NCBI GenBank assembly: GCA_018402635.1
Contig: JAGYIP010000011.1
Coordinates: forward strand, 1 to 64,000
Origin: Burkholderiaceae bacterium
GTDB lineage: Bacteria; Pseudomonadota; Gammaproteobacteria; Burkholderiales; Burkholderiaceae_A
Direction: 5' to 3'
Length of the DNA: 64,000 bases
Position 1 is the stretch's first letter; every line of letters begins with the position of its first letter. The notes beneath the pieces are model-generated. The model worked only from the letters and a program-made list of their open reading frames with translations. It searched no databases and was not told the DNA's origin. The translations under genes and the position numbers were made by a program. This document shows, one piece after another, positions 26,655 through 35,743 of the stretch.

Positions 26655-28142
26655 TTAAAGGACAATGCGACGAAAGTCAGCCAAAAGCTGACCAAGGTAG
26701 GCGTTAAACCGCGCAGCGGACGCGCCGTCAATAACACGATGGTCATACGACAAGGACAAAGGAAGGGTGAGCCGCGGAACAAATTCTTTGCCGTTCCAAA
26801 CTGGCTTCATGGCTGACTTTGAGACACCAAGAATGGCCACTTCAGGTGCATTAATAATGGGAGTGAAATGGGTTCCTCCAATGCCACCGAGCGAGGAAAT
26901 GGAAAAGCACCCACCCTGCATCTCCGTAGGCGAGAGCTTGCCCTCGCGGGCACGCTTGGCCATTTCGGAGGTCTCCGTAGCAAGATCAATCACTCCCTTC
27001 CGATCGACATCGCGAACCACGGGAACAACAAGACCGTTGGGCGTATCGGCGGCAAAACCAATGTGGAAGTATTTCTTCAGAACAAGCGTTTCACCATCAA
27101 TAGAAGCATTGAACTCTGGGAATTTCTTAAGTGCAGCCACCACCGCCTTCATTAAGAAGGCAAGCATGGTGAGCTTTATGCCGGCCTTTTCATTCTCTTT
27201 ATTGAGCTGAACACGCAAGGCCTCAAGCTCGGTAATGTCAGCCTCATCGTTGTTGGTGACATGGGGAATCATCACCCAGTTGCGATGCAGGTTTGCCCCT
27301 GAAATTTTCTTAATGCGCGACAGTGGTTTGGGATCAATGGGACCAAACTTCGCGAAGTCCACCTGAGGCCATGGCAAAAGGTCAAGCCCAACACCCGAGC
27401 CTGAACCGGCCGAGGTCTGAGCCGTTGAAAGAGAAGCGGCGCCCGACATAACCGACTTCACATGACCCTGAACGTCAAGCTGCGTGATCCGTCCCTTGGG
27501 CCCACTGCCCTTCACCTGTGTCAAGCTGACACCCAGCTCGCGCGCGAACTTACGCACAGAGGGCGATGCATGTGGAAGGTTGCCGGCGATGTTGTTGCTG
27601 CTCGATGCCGCTGACGCAAGGGCAGCGGCGAGCGTTGGCGCCGAGGGCGTGATCTTTTCGCCCGAGGGGTCAATGCTCGTCGGTGCCTGAGTTGCGCCAA
27701 CAGTCATCGCTCCTATCCCTATTCCTGATGTCACCGAACCCGATGAGGCCGAGGCTGAGATGGCCTCCGAAGACGTGATCTTTTCGGCTGAGGAGGGTGT
27801 CTCAGTCGCAGGCGGTGCAGCAAAGGCAGACGGCGCAACGGAAACGAACCCCTCGGGCGAGGACTTCACGCCCTCGGCGCCCATTTGCTTTGCGCCTGCA
27901 GAAACCTCAGCGTCAATAACGCCAAGCACCGAGCCCTCTCCCACCTTATCGCCCACCTTCACCGACAGACTAATAAGCTTGCCCGCATGCGAGCTCGGTA
28001 TCTCCATCGAGGCCTTGTCACTCTCCACCGTAATAAGGCTCTGCTCCACCGACAAAGAATCCCCCGGCGACACCAAAACCTCAATAATCTCCACCTCTTT
28101 AAAGTCCCCAATGTCCGGAACCTTGATCTCAATGTGTGCCAT
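26655..28142 (-). CDS. aceF: Dihydrolipoamide acetyltransferase, E2 of pyruvate dehydrogenase
   Basis: E2 transfers the acetyl group from lipoamide to CoA and forms the core of the complex. The 495-residue product has one lipoyl domain (1-78, Lys in ESDKASME), a flexible Ala/Ser/Pro/Glu linker (80-180), an E1/E3-binding domain (ASPSVRKFARELGVSLTQV, about 185-220) and the catalytic domain ending with SYDHRVIDGASAARF, which holds the active-site His and Asp. Only one lipoyl domain is present; some relatives carry two or three. It is 11 bases upstream of lpdA and shares a 235-bp nearly identical stretch with it. Confidence 0.97.
   Translation of the reverse strand: MAHIEIKVPDIGDFKEVEIIEVLVSPGDSLSVEQSLITVESDKASMEIPSSHAGKLISLSVKVGDKVGEGSVLGVIDAEVSAGAKQMGAEGVKSSPEGFVSVAPSAFAAPPATETPSSAEKITSSEAISASASSGSVTSGIGIGAMTVGATQAPTSIDPSGEKITPSAPTLAAALASAASSSNNIAGNLPHASPSVRKFARELGVSLTQVKGSGPKGRITQLDVQGHVKSVMSGAASLSTAQTSAGSGSGVGLDLLPWPQVDFAKFGPIDPKPLSRIKKISGANLHRNWVMIPHVTNNDEADITELEALRVQLNKENEKAGIKLTMLAFLMKAVVAALKKFPEFNASIDGETLVLKKYFHIGFAADTPNGLVVPVVRDVDRKGVIDLATETSEMAKRAREGKLSPTEMQGGCFSISSLGGIGGTHFTPIINAPEVAILGVSKSAMKPVWNGKEFVPRLTLPLSLSYDHRVIDGASAARFNAYLGQLLADFRRIVL
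27908..28142. repeat. Lipoyl-domain repeat, copy in aceF
   Basis: This is the partner of 26409-26643. Identity at the nucleotide level, including third positions, points to gene conversion or a recent duplication and not just protein-level constraint. Confidence 0.9.
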
Positions 28143-28169
28143 TGGCTTGTCTTCCTTTAATGAGGTGAC

Positions 28170-30877
28170 TTAAAGAACCATTGCGGGGTTCGACCGCTCG
28201 GTGTTGATGCCGTACTTCTTAATGGCAGCCTCAACGGCCTTTGCATCCAGTGCGCCGTCTTGCATAAGGCTATAAAGCGCAGCAATAGCCACATAGCGAC
28301 GATCAACCTCAAAGAACTCACGAAGCTTCGCACGGGTGTCGGACCTGCCGAAGCCGTCGGTACCTAAAACGGTGTAGCGACGTCCTTCAGGTATGAAGGG
28401 TCGAATTTGATCGGCAAAGGTCTTCATGTAGTCGGTTGCTGCAACCACAGGGCCATCATGACCTTGCAGCTGTTGAGTAACGAAGGCCATGCGGGGCTTT
28501 TTGGTGGGATGCAGCAGGCTGTAGCGTTGGGCATCAAGCCCTTCACGGCGCAGTTCATTAAAACTTGGGCAGCTCCAGATGTCGCTGGCAATACCGAAGT
28601 CGGCTGCAAGAAGGTCGGCTGCGGCAATAACCTCACGAAGTATGGTGCCGCTACCCATTAGCTGAACGCGCTGTTTGGCTTTCTTCTCACCCACAGATTT
28701 CAGAAGGTACATGCCCTTGAGAATCTGGTCTTCTGTTCCCTTAACAAGACCGGGATGTTCATAGTTCTCGTTCATAAGGGTGAGATAGAAAAAGACATCT
28801 TCTTGATGCTCGACCATACGCTTTAAGCCGCTGTGAAGAATCACGGCAACCTCGTGACCGAAGGTGGGGTCGTAGGACACGCAATTGGGTATGGCTGAGG
28901 CGAGAATTTGGCTGTGCCCATCTTCGTGCTGCAAGCCCTCGCCATTGAGCGTAGTACGGCCTGCCGTTCCGCCAAGCAAAAAGCCTCGTGCACGCATATC
29001 GCCTGCCGCCCATGCAAGGTCGCCCACCCGCTGCAGGCCAAACATAGAGTAATAAATATAGAAGGGGATCATGATGCGGTTGTTGGTGGAGTAGGAGGTT
29101 GCTGCCGCAATCCACGAGCTCATACCGCCTGCCTCGTTAATACCCTCTTGAAGAATCTGACCCTTGATGTCCTCGCGGTAATACATTACCTGGTCGCGAT
29201 CTACAGGCTCGTACTTCTGGCCCTCGACCGAATAAATGCCAATTTGTCTAAACAATCCTTCCATACCAAAGGTGCGTGCCTCGTCCACCAGAATAGGGAC
29301 CACGCGAGGCCCTAGCGACTTATCGCGCAATAACTGTGTCAGGCAACGCACATAGGCCTGGGTGGTGGAAATTTCACGGCCCTCTGCGGTTGGCTCAAGC
29401 ACGGGTGCAAAGACATCAAGACTTGGAACCACCAAAGACTCTTCAGCCTTAACGCGGCGCGACGGCAGATAGCCACCCAGAGCCTTGCGGCGCTCTTGCA
29501 TGTACTTCATCTCTGGGGAATCATCGGACGGCTTAAGGAAAGGCACAGAGGCCAGCTGCTCATCGGAGATAGGAATGCCAAACCGATCACGGAATTCTTT
29601 AATGGCGGTGTCATCAAGTTTCTTTGTCTGGTGCGCCGTGTTGCGGCCCTCGGCCACCTTGCCCATGCCAAAGCCTTTGATGGTCTTCACCAAAATGACC
29701 GTGGGCTGCCCCTTGTGCCGTGAAGCAGCCGAGAAGGCGGAATAAATTTTGTGGGGGTCATGCCCCCCGCGGTTCAAGCGCCAGATGTCATCGTCCGACA
29801 TGGTGGCAACACGCTGCAATAACTTGGGATGCTTGCCAAAGAAATGCTTACGAACATAGGCACCGTCATTAGCCTTGTAGTTCTGGTACTCGCCATCCAC
29901 CGTATCCATCATGACTTTTTTTAGAATGCCGTCATGGTCCATGGCTAAGAGTGGATCCCAGTAGCCGCCCCAGATCACCTTAATTACGTTCCAGCCCGCA
30001 CCACGGAAGTCGCTTTCCAGCTCTTGAATAATTTTGCCGTTACCTCGAACGGGACCATCAAGGCGCTGCAGGTTGCAGTTCACCACCATCACAAGGTTGT
30101 CGAGCTTCTCGCGCGAGGCCATACCAATGGCCCCCATGGACTCGGGCTCATCCATTTCGCCATCGCCGCAGAAGGCCCAGACCTTGCGCTCGGCTGTGTC
30201 TGTAATTCCACGGGCATGCAGGTACTTAAGGAAACGCGCCTGGTAGATGGCCATGATGGGGCCAAGACCCATGGAGACGGTTGGGAACTGCCAAAAGTCG
30301 GGCATAAGCTGCGGATGGGGGTAGCTTGATAAGCCTTGGCCATCGACCTCGCGACGGAAGTTGTTTAAACGATCTTCCGTTAGGCGGCCTTCAAGAAAGC
30401 GCGCGCGTAAATTCCAGGACTGGAGTGCCCCTGAATGAAAAGAAGGTCTTGACCTTGAGGATGGTCCGGGCCCTTCCAGAAATGGTTAAAGCCAATACCA
30501 AGCATGTTGGCCAAGGAAGCGAAGCTTGAAATATGGCCGCCAAGATCGCCGTCGTGACGATTGGCTCGCACCACCATGGCCATGGCATTCCAGCGCATCC
30601 AAGACCGCAGGCGCTCCTCGTACTCCAAGTTGCCGGGGCAGTGCTCTTCCCGAGCGACCGGAATAGTATTGACGTAGGAGGTGTTTGCCGAAAACGGAAT
30701 AAAGCCTCCGGCTCTGCGCGTTTCGTCAATAAGCGTCTCGACAAGAAACTGTGCCCGCTCGGGCCCCTCGCGGGCGATGACGGCATCAAGGGCCTCACGC
30801 CATTCGATGGTCTCCTGAGGATCGGTGTCTGCGGCGGTGTGGACCTGCTGGCTGACATGAGGAGGAAGCGTGGACAT
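28170..30877 (-). CDS. aceE: Pyruvate dehydrogenase E1, homodimeric type (one-base frameshift)
   Basis: E1 decarboxylates pyruvate with thiamine diphosphate and acetylates E2. The ATG at 30877 (MSTLPPHVSQQ) has AAGGAG eight bases upstream. The N-terminal frame covers EEHCPGNLEYEERLRSWMRW to GHSSPGIYARAFL and then breaks near 30391-30395. The next frame resumes at EGRLTEDRLNNFRREVDGQG and runs to the end at 28170. The ThDP motif GDGEMDEPES...NCNLQRLDG is intact. Adding one G at TTCTT(G)GAAGG restores about 901 residues, the normal E1 length. Because the enzyme is central, sequencing error is likely. It is first gene of aceE-aceF-lpdA. Confidence 0.93.
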
Positions 30878-31015
30878 AGAGAAGTCTCCTTTTGCAATAG
30901 CTTGATTGTCCGAGGCTTTTTTGACTCTAGCAAGTGAATTTTCGCGATGCGGCATAACATTTCACATTAAGAAATGCAGTCAGCCCTTTACACAAACCCC
31001 GTTACACTGTCGGGC

Positions 31016-32545
31016 ATGAGAGATTGGCTGCTAAGCCTTCTACGCCCAGGTCAACCGCGCGCTGAGCAGGAGTTACTGCGCGAAATCGCCTTCCGTCGAG
31101 CCATGGAAGATTCCATGCCAACGGGCATGCGCACCATTGCCCCCGACGGGCGCATCACTTATGTCAACCCGGCCTTTTGTCGAATTGTGGGCCTGCCTCA
31201 AGAGTCTTTGGTGGGGGCTGAGCCACCCTACCCTTATTGGCCCCCCGAGGAGCGACGCCAGCTTGAGGTCAACCTAAAAAGACTACTCAAGGGTGACTTA
31301 AAACAGGTCAACACCCAGGTCAATGTCATGCACAGCGACGGGCGGCGACTGATTTGCCGAATGTACACCTCGCCCCTACGAGGCCCGGACGGACTGCAGG
31401 CTGGTTGGATGACCTCGGTCACTGACATCACCGAGCCAAGCCGCATTCGGGCAGAGCTTGCACAGGCTCAGGAGCGCTTCATTACAGTGCTGCAGTCCCT
31501 GGATGCGGCGGTGTCGGTTGCACCACCGGCTCCGGAGGACGAGCTGCTTTTTGCCAATGAGGCCTATCGAAAGTGGTTTGGCGACTCCTTAGAAATTGGC
31601 CACAGGCTCTTAAGTGCAGCCCATCGCTCACCCTGGGCCGATAGCCGAGAATTTTTTAATGCGGCCGTCCAACGCTGGTTTGATGTCCGTAGCCGAAGCA
31701 TTCAATGGGTGGACGGGCGCCTGGTGCAGTTGGTAGTGGCAACGGACATTACGCAACGCCATATTGCTGAAGAGAACCAGCGGCTTCAGTACGAAAGGCT
31801 TGAGCAGACCTCACGCTTAATTAATATGGGCGAGATGGCCTCTTCGCTTGCCCATGAGCTCAACCAGCCCTTAACGGCCATATCAAACTACACCATGGGG
31901 GCAGCCGCGAGAGTTCGAGCTGCTGCCCATCGAGGCGAAAACCTATCGTGCGAAGAACTTGAAGGTATGTTGGTGAAAACCGCAAGGCAAGCCGAACGAG
32001 CAGGCCAGGTAATACGCCGGATACGAAGCTTCGTGAAGCGAAGCGACCCGATACGAAAGTTTGTAGACCCCTCGGCGATTATTGCCGACGCCCTTGGACT
32101 GGCTGAAATTGACGCTCAGTCTTTGGGTGTTTCAATAGAGAAATCCATTGCTCCTAACCTGCCTGCCATTCACGTCGACCCAATACTGATTGAACAGGTG
32201 CTAATGAATCTCTTGAAAAATGGCATGGATTCCATGAAGGACAGCCCAGAAAAAGAGCTGGTGCTCTCTGTGGTGACCCGAGACGAACAGATTGTTTTTG
32301 CCGTCCGCGACCATGGCAAGGGCATGGCCCCCGAGGTGCGGGACCATATTTTTGACTCCTTCTACACAACAAAGACCGAGGGCATGGGCATGGGTCTAAA
32401 CATATGTCGGTCTATCATTGAGTCTCATCAGGGTCGGCTTTGGTTCGAGGACAACCCTGAGGGTGGCTGCCTTTTCCAGTTTAGCCTGCCACTGGGGGCT
32501 GTTGCCGATAGCGATCGATCGCCTGTCACGGAGAAAACACAATGA
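31016..32545 (+). CDS. PAS-domain sensor histidine kinase, cytoplasmic
   Basis: No membrane segment is visible, so the kinase is soluble. A PAS domain (about 25-135: MPTGMRTIAPDGRITYVNPA) ends in a PAC-like GWMTSVTDITEPSR, and a second PAS-like region follows (about 140-250). The HisKA box is MGEMASSLAHELNQPLTAIS. N and G boxes are LMNLLKNGMDSM, VRDHGKGMAPE and GMGMGLNICRS. I chose the ATG at 31016 (MRDWLLSLLRPGQ); TACACT ends seven bases before it, which would fit a leaderless mRNA. An ATG at 30974 is in frame. It is divergent from aceE and overlaps the regulator gene. The ligand is unknown; FixL-like architecture does not prove oxygen sensing because I see no heme motif. Confidence 0.9.
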   Translation: MRDWLLSLLRPGQPRAEQELLREIAFRRAMEDSMPTGMRTIAPDGRITYVNPAFCRIVGLPQESLVGAEPPYPYWPPEERRQLEVNLKRLLKGDLKQVNTQVNVMHSDGRRLICRMYTSPLRGPDGLQAGWMTSVTDITEPSRIRAELAQAQERFITVLQSLDAAVSVAPPAPEDELLFANEAYRKWFGDSLEIGHRLLSAAHRSPWADSREFFNAAVQRWFDVRSRSIQWVDGRLVQLVVATDITQRHIAEENQRLQYERLEQTSRLINMGEMASSLAHELNQPLTAISNYTMGAAARVRAAAHRGENLSCEELEGMLVKTARQAERAGQVIRRIRSFVKRSDPIRKFVDPSAIIADALGLAEIDAQSLGVSIEKSIAPNLPAIHVDPILIEQVLMNLLKNGMDSMKDSPEKELVLSVVTRDEQIVFAVRDHGKGMAPEVRDHIFDSFYTTKTEGMGMGLNICRSIIESHQGRLWFEDNPEGGCLFQFSLPLGAVADSDRSPVTEKTQ

Positions 32546-33183
32546 TTGAGATGGTCTATGTTGTAGATGATGATGAGGCGGTTCGCGACTCGCTGCGATG
32601 GCTGCTCGAGGCCAATGGCTTTCGAGTCACCTCGCTTGAGAGCGCCGAACGCTTTCTTGCAAGCCTGCCTAAGCTTTCAAACCAAATAGCCTGCCTCATT
32701 CTTGATGTTCGCATGCCCGGAATGACAGGAACCGAGCTGCACGAAGAGCTGCTTGAGCGCGGCCACCGCATTCCACTTATTTTTATTACGGGTCATGGCA
32801 ACGTCCCCCTGGCCGTCGACAGCATGAAAAAGGGTGCGGTGGACTTTCTTGAAAAGCCCTTTAATGATGAACAGCTCTGCGCCCTTGTGGCCAAAGCCTT
32901 TCAGCAGCTGCGTGATGACGAGGAGAAAACACATGGTGCGAAACGCGCCAAAGAGCTCCTTGCCCGGCTGACACCCCGCGAGCAGCAGGTGCTCGAACGT
33001 ATTGTTTATGGAAGGCTCAACAAACAAATCGCAGATGATCTCAACATCAGCATAAAAACCGTCGAGGCCCATCGCGCAAACATCATGGATAAGATCGAGG
33101 CACGAACCATGGCCGACCTTATGAAGACGGCCCTTGCAGCAAGCGAAGGCGATGCACAGCCTGGTGGCAGTGGTACACTGTAG
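32542..33183 (+). CDS. Two-component response regulator, FixJ/LuxR type
   Basis: The 213-residue protein has a receiver domain (acidic pocket VDDDEA; phospho-acceptor Asp in CLILDVRMPGMTG; Thr in ITGHGN; Lys in LEKPFND) and a C-terminal LuxR helix-turn-helix (LTPREQQVLERIVYGRLNKQ then SIKTVEAHRANIMDKI). The ATG overlaps the kinase stop (ATGA), so the pair is co-translated. The same pair sits divergent from aceEF-lpdA in other Burkholderiales, so control of pyruvate dehydrogenase or a linked pathway is a fair inference. Confidence 0.93.
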   Translation: MIEMVYVVDDDEAVRDSLRWLLEANGFRVTSLESAERFLASLPKLSNQIACLILDVRMPGMTGTELHEELLERGHRIPLIFITGHGNVPLAVDSMKKGAVDFLEKPFNDEQLCALVAKAFQQLRDDEEKTHGAKRAKELLARLTPREQQVLERIVYGRLNKQIADDLNISIKTVEAHRANIMDKIEARTMADLMKTALAASEGDAQPGGSGTL

Positions 33184-33222
33184 CGCTTGATTTAAAAGGC
33201 TTAAGTTGCTTCTACGGACCGC

Positions 33223-33299
33223 GCGCCCGTAGCTCAGTTGGATAGAGTACCTGGCTACGAACCAGGGGGTCGTGGGTTCGAATCCTGCCGGGCGCGCCA
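33223..33299 (+). tRNA. tRNA-Arg (anticodon ACG)
   Basis: GCGCCCG pairs with CGGGCGC in the acceptor stem. The anticodon stem CTGG/CCAG encloses loop CTACGAA with anticodon ACG, and GGTTCGAATCC is the T-loop. The discriminator is G and CCA is encoded. TACACT at 33174-33179 is a candidate -10 box. Confidence 0.97.
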
Positions 33300-33318
33300 T
33301 AAGTAAGTAAGTAAGTAA
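33300..33318. repeat. TAAG tetranucleotide repeat
   Basis: TAAG is repeated four times and followed by TAA, directly after the tRNA-Arg CCA end. No gene is seen in the 33301-33476 intergenic stretch, which becomes very AT-rich from about 33445 on. Confidence 0.85.
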
Positions 33319-33476
33319 AGCATGCTGTTGTCATAACAGTGTGGCTTGTTGGGTCAATCAATCATCTGCACCCAGGCCTGTCCGCCTCACGGGCTAGCCA
33401 ACAGGCAGCTGCAGAAGCCAGGCTGTTGCTGATCGTGCCCTGCTTTTTTTAACCATTTATATTTATAAAAATATTT

Positions 33477-34199
33477 TTGAAATTTCTTTTTACTGATCTT
33501 GACGGCACCTTTCTTGGCGGGACCAGGCAGGATCAGCTGCGCCTGCTTCAGGCCATCGAATCTTCGGGTATTGGTCTGGTTTATGTCTCGGGCCGGGGCC
33601 ACCAGCGTATTTTTCCAGCCATCGATTCCAACGAACTTGCCAGGCCTAATGCCGTTATTGGTGATGTCGGCACAAGCCTCTGGAACGGCAGAGGCGAAGC
33701 CTTTAGCCAAGACTACGAAAGTCTTGTAAGCGCGCGCTGGGGAGACGGGCAGCATCTTTTACGAGAGCAGCTGAAGGAGTTTCTCAACCAAGGCCTTAGC
33801 GAGCAGCCCATTTTTGGCCCTCGCCGTTACAGCCTTTACTACGACAGCCCCGCAATGGCGAAACACGCAGCGCAACGTATTGAGGCGCTTGGCTTTGACA
33901 GCCTTATCTCTGACAACCAGTACCTTGATGCGCTGCCTCGGGGCGTTAACAAGGGATTTGCGGTGAGCTGGCTTATGGCTCACTGGGGGCTAACCGCCAG
34001 CCAGGTTTTACTGGCAGGAGACACCCTGAACGACCTGGCGATGTTAAGCCTGCCGTTGCCCGCAGTGGTGGTTGCGAATGCCGAGACGGCGCTAAAAGAA
34101 GCGCTTTTAAGTCGTAATGACAACCCAGGCCTCATGTTTGCGAGCCAAGATGGCGCTGCAGGCATTCATGAGTCGCTCAAGCAGCTTGGATGGCTGTAA
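33477..34199 (+). CDS. HAD phosphatase, probable glucosylglycerol-phosphate phosphatase
   Basis: The 240-residue protein is a HAD-IIB (sucrose-phosphatase-like) hydrolase. Motif I is FTDLDGTF with the nucleophile and acid Asp at about 7 and 9, motif II YVSGRGHQ, motif III Lys in RGVNKGFAVSWL, and motif IV AGDTLNDLAML. The TTG at 33477 is the only start that keeps motif I. No ribosome site precedes it, and the leader is AT-rich (ATTTATATTTATAAAAATAT). It lies 25 bases upstream of ggpS. In several gammaproteobacteria a phosphatase domain like this is fused to the N-terminus of GgpS, so this is likely the stand-alone equivalent, the step releasing glucosylglycerol. Confidence 0.75.
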   Translation: MKFLFTDLDGTFLGGTRQDQLRLLQAIESSGIGLVYVSGRGHQRIFPAIDSNELARPNAVIGDVGTSLWNGRGEAFSQDYESLVSARWGDGQHLLREQLKEFLNQGLSEQPIFGPRRYSLYYDSPAMAKHAAQRIEALGFDSLISDNQYLDALPRGVNKGFAVSWLMAHWGLTASQVLLAGDTLNDLAMLSLPLPAVVVANAETALKEALLSRNDNPGLMFASQDGAAGIHESLKQLGWL

Positions 34200-34224
34200 C
34201 AACACCAAAGGAAACCCTAACGCC

Positions 34225-35733
34225 ATGACAGGATCGGCCCGATTTGTATTGGTGTACCACCGACAACCTTTCGAGGAATATGAAGAAAACGGCGAGGTCC
34301 GACTTCGGCCCCACCGCAGTCCCAACGGAATTATTCCTAGCCTGAAAGGGTTTTGCGCAAGCCTTCCCGATCCGTCCGAGGCGGTCTGGCTCGCATGGAG
34401 CCATGTTGATACAGACGAGCAGGCTGGCACCATTCTTGGTGAGGCCACAGTGGAGGCTCAGAAAGAAACACCCCTTCGAGTGGTACGCATGGGCCTCACA
34501 CGCGAACAGGTGAGCTCGTTTTATCACGTGACATCGAAGGCTGCCCTGTGGCCTATCTTGCACGGGTTTCCAGGCCGCTTTGACTACGACGCCGCCGACT
34601 GGGAGGCCTTTCGTGAGGTGAATGCGCTTTTTGCAAAAGCCGTCTGCGAAACAGCTGCGACCGGCGCAACGGTCTGGGTTCACGACTACAACCTGTGGCT
34701 TGTGCCTGGGCTTGTAAAGGCTCAGCGACGCGACCTTATTATTAGCTTTTTTCACCACACGCCTTTTCCGCCTGCAGATATCTTTGGCATTCTTCCCTGG
34801 CGCGAAGAAATTCTTGAAAGTCTTCTTCAGTGCCATCGGGTTGGATTTCATGTGCCGCGATACGCCGATAACTTTGCCAACTGTGCCGAATCGTTTTGCC
34901 GAGCTCAGCCACTGCGACGCCAATTTGTTGGCAAGGAGCTTGCCCAGGTAGGCAGCGTCTTGCACCAGGCCTCTTACACGAGCATTCTTCGATACAAAGA
35001 CCAGATCTGCCAGCTCGATGCGGTTCCAATTGGCATTGACACAGCGCTGATTCAAAGAACCTTGCGAAAGAAGGCCTCGCAACAAAAAGTTGGTGAAATT
35101 CGGCGCGAGCTCAATGTTGAGAAAATGATCTTCTCGGTGGGTCGAGTTGACTACACCAAGGGAACCTGCGAGATGCTCGATGCCTTTGAGCGTTTGCTTC
35201 AGCGTGAACCGCAATGGCATGGCCGAATAAAGTTATGTCTTACAAGCGTGGCGCCCTCGCGCGGCATGAATGTCTATGAAGATATTCAAGATGACATTGA
35301 GCGACGTGTCGGACACATTAATGGCCACTTCTCAAAGCTCTCCTGGAGCCCCATTCTTCTCTTCACGCAGCCTATTGACTTCGAGACTCTGGTGTCTTGG
35401 TACTGTGCGGCCGATGTCTGTTTTATTACGCCTTTACGTGATGGCTTAAACCTTGTGGCCAAGGAGTTCGTCACCTGCCAGTCGGGCCGTGCAGGTGTGT
35501 TGGTGCTCTCGGAGTTCACCGGCGCCGTTATTGAACTGGACGAAGCCATTCATGTGAACCCTTATTCCAGTCGCAGCCTTGACCGTGGTCTTTCACAGGC
35601 CTTGGTTATGCCACGCGAAGAGGCCATACAACGGCTTCAAGCCATGGAGAAAAGGCTTCTGCGCTACAACATTCGCCATTGGACACGCAAAATGATGCAA
35701 CTGCTTCGACCAGGAACCCGAAAAGACGACTAG
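34225..35733 (+). CDS. ggpS: Glucosylglycerol-phosphate synthase-like GT20 glycosyltransferase
   Basis: GgpS joins ADP-glucose and glycerol 3-phosphate to make the osmolyte precursor glucosylglycerol phosphate. The 502-residue product is in the trehalose-phosphate-synthase fold family but follows GgpS: LVYHRQPFEEYEENG and SPNGIIPSLKGF near the start, then FYHVTSKAALWPILHGFP, WVHDYNLWLVPGL, SFFHHTPFPPADIFGILPWR, GRVDYTKGT and RDGLNLVAKEFV. The ATG at 34225 matches the family start; the longer ORF to 34117 overlaps the phosphatase gene. It is paired with the HAD phosphatase just upstream. Trehalose-6-phosphate synthase is the alternative; the N-terminal motifs argue against it. Confidence 0.82.
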   Translation: MTGSARFVLVYHRQPFEEYEENGEVRLRPHRSPNGIIPSLKGFCASLPDPSEAVWLAWSHVDTDEQAGTILGEATVEAQKETPLRVVRMGLTREQVSSFYHVTSKAALWPILHGFPGRFDYDAADWEAFREVNALFAKAVCETAATGATVWVHDYNLWLVPGLVKAQRRDLIISFFHHTPFPPADIFGILPWREEILESLLQCHRVGFHVPRYADNFANCAESFCRAQPLRRQFVGKELAQVGSVLHQASYTSILRYKDQICQLDAVPIGIDTALIQRTLRKKASQQKVGEIRRELNVEKMIFSVGRVDYTKGTCEMLDAFERLLQREPQWHGRIKLCLTSVAPSRGMNVYEDIQDDIERRVGHINGHFSKLSWSPILLFTQPIDFETLVSWYCAADVCFITPLRDGLNLVAKEFVTCQSGRAGVLVLSEFTGAVIELDEAIHVNPYSSRSLDRGLSQALVMPREEAIQRLQAMEKRLLRYNIRHWTRKMMQLLRPGTRKDD

Positions 35734-35743
35734 ACTTTAGGCC

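Noticed and set aside
33300-33318. CRISPR-like repeat
   Set aside because: Four-base units without spacers are a simple microsatellite. I saw no spaced repeat array anywhere in the window.
34177-35220. 347-codon minus-strand ORF opposite ggpS
   Set aside because: The sense strand carries the GgpS motifs in order. The antisense frame has only scattered similarity to nothing known.
34225-35733. Trehalose-6-phosphate synthase (otsA)
   Set aside because: The fold is shared, but LVYHRQPFEEYEENG, SPNGIIPSLKGF and the WPILHGFP segment match glucosylglycerol-phosphate synthases better. A biochemical test would settle it.
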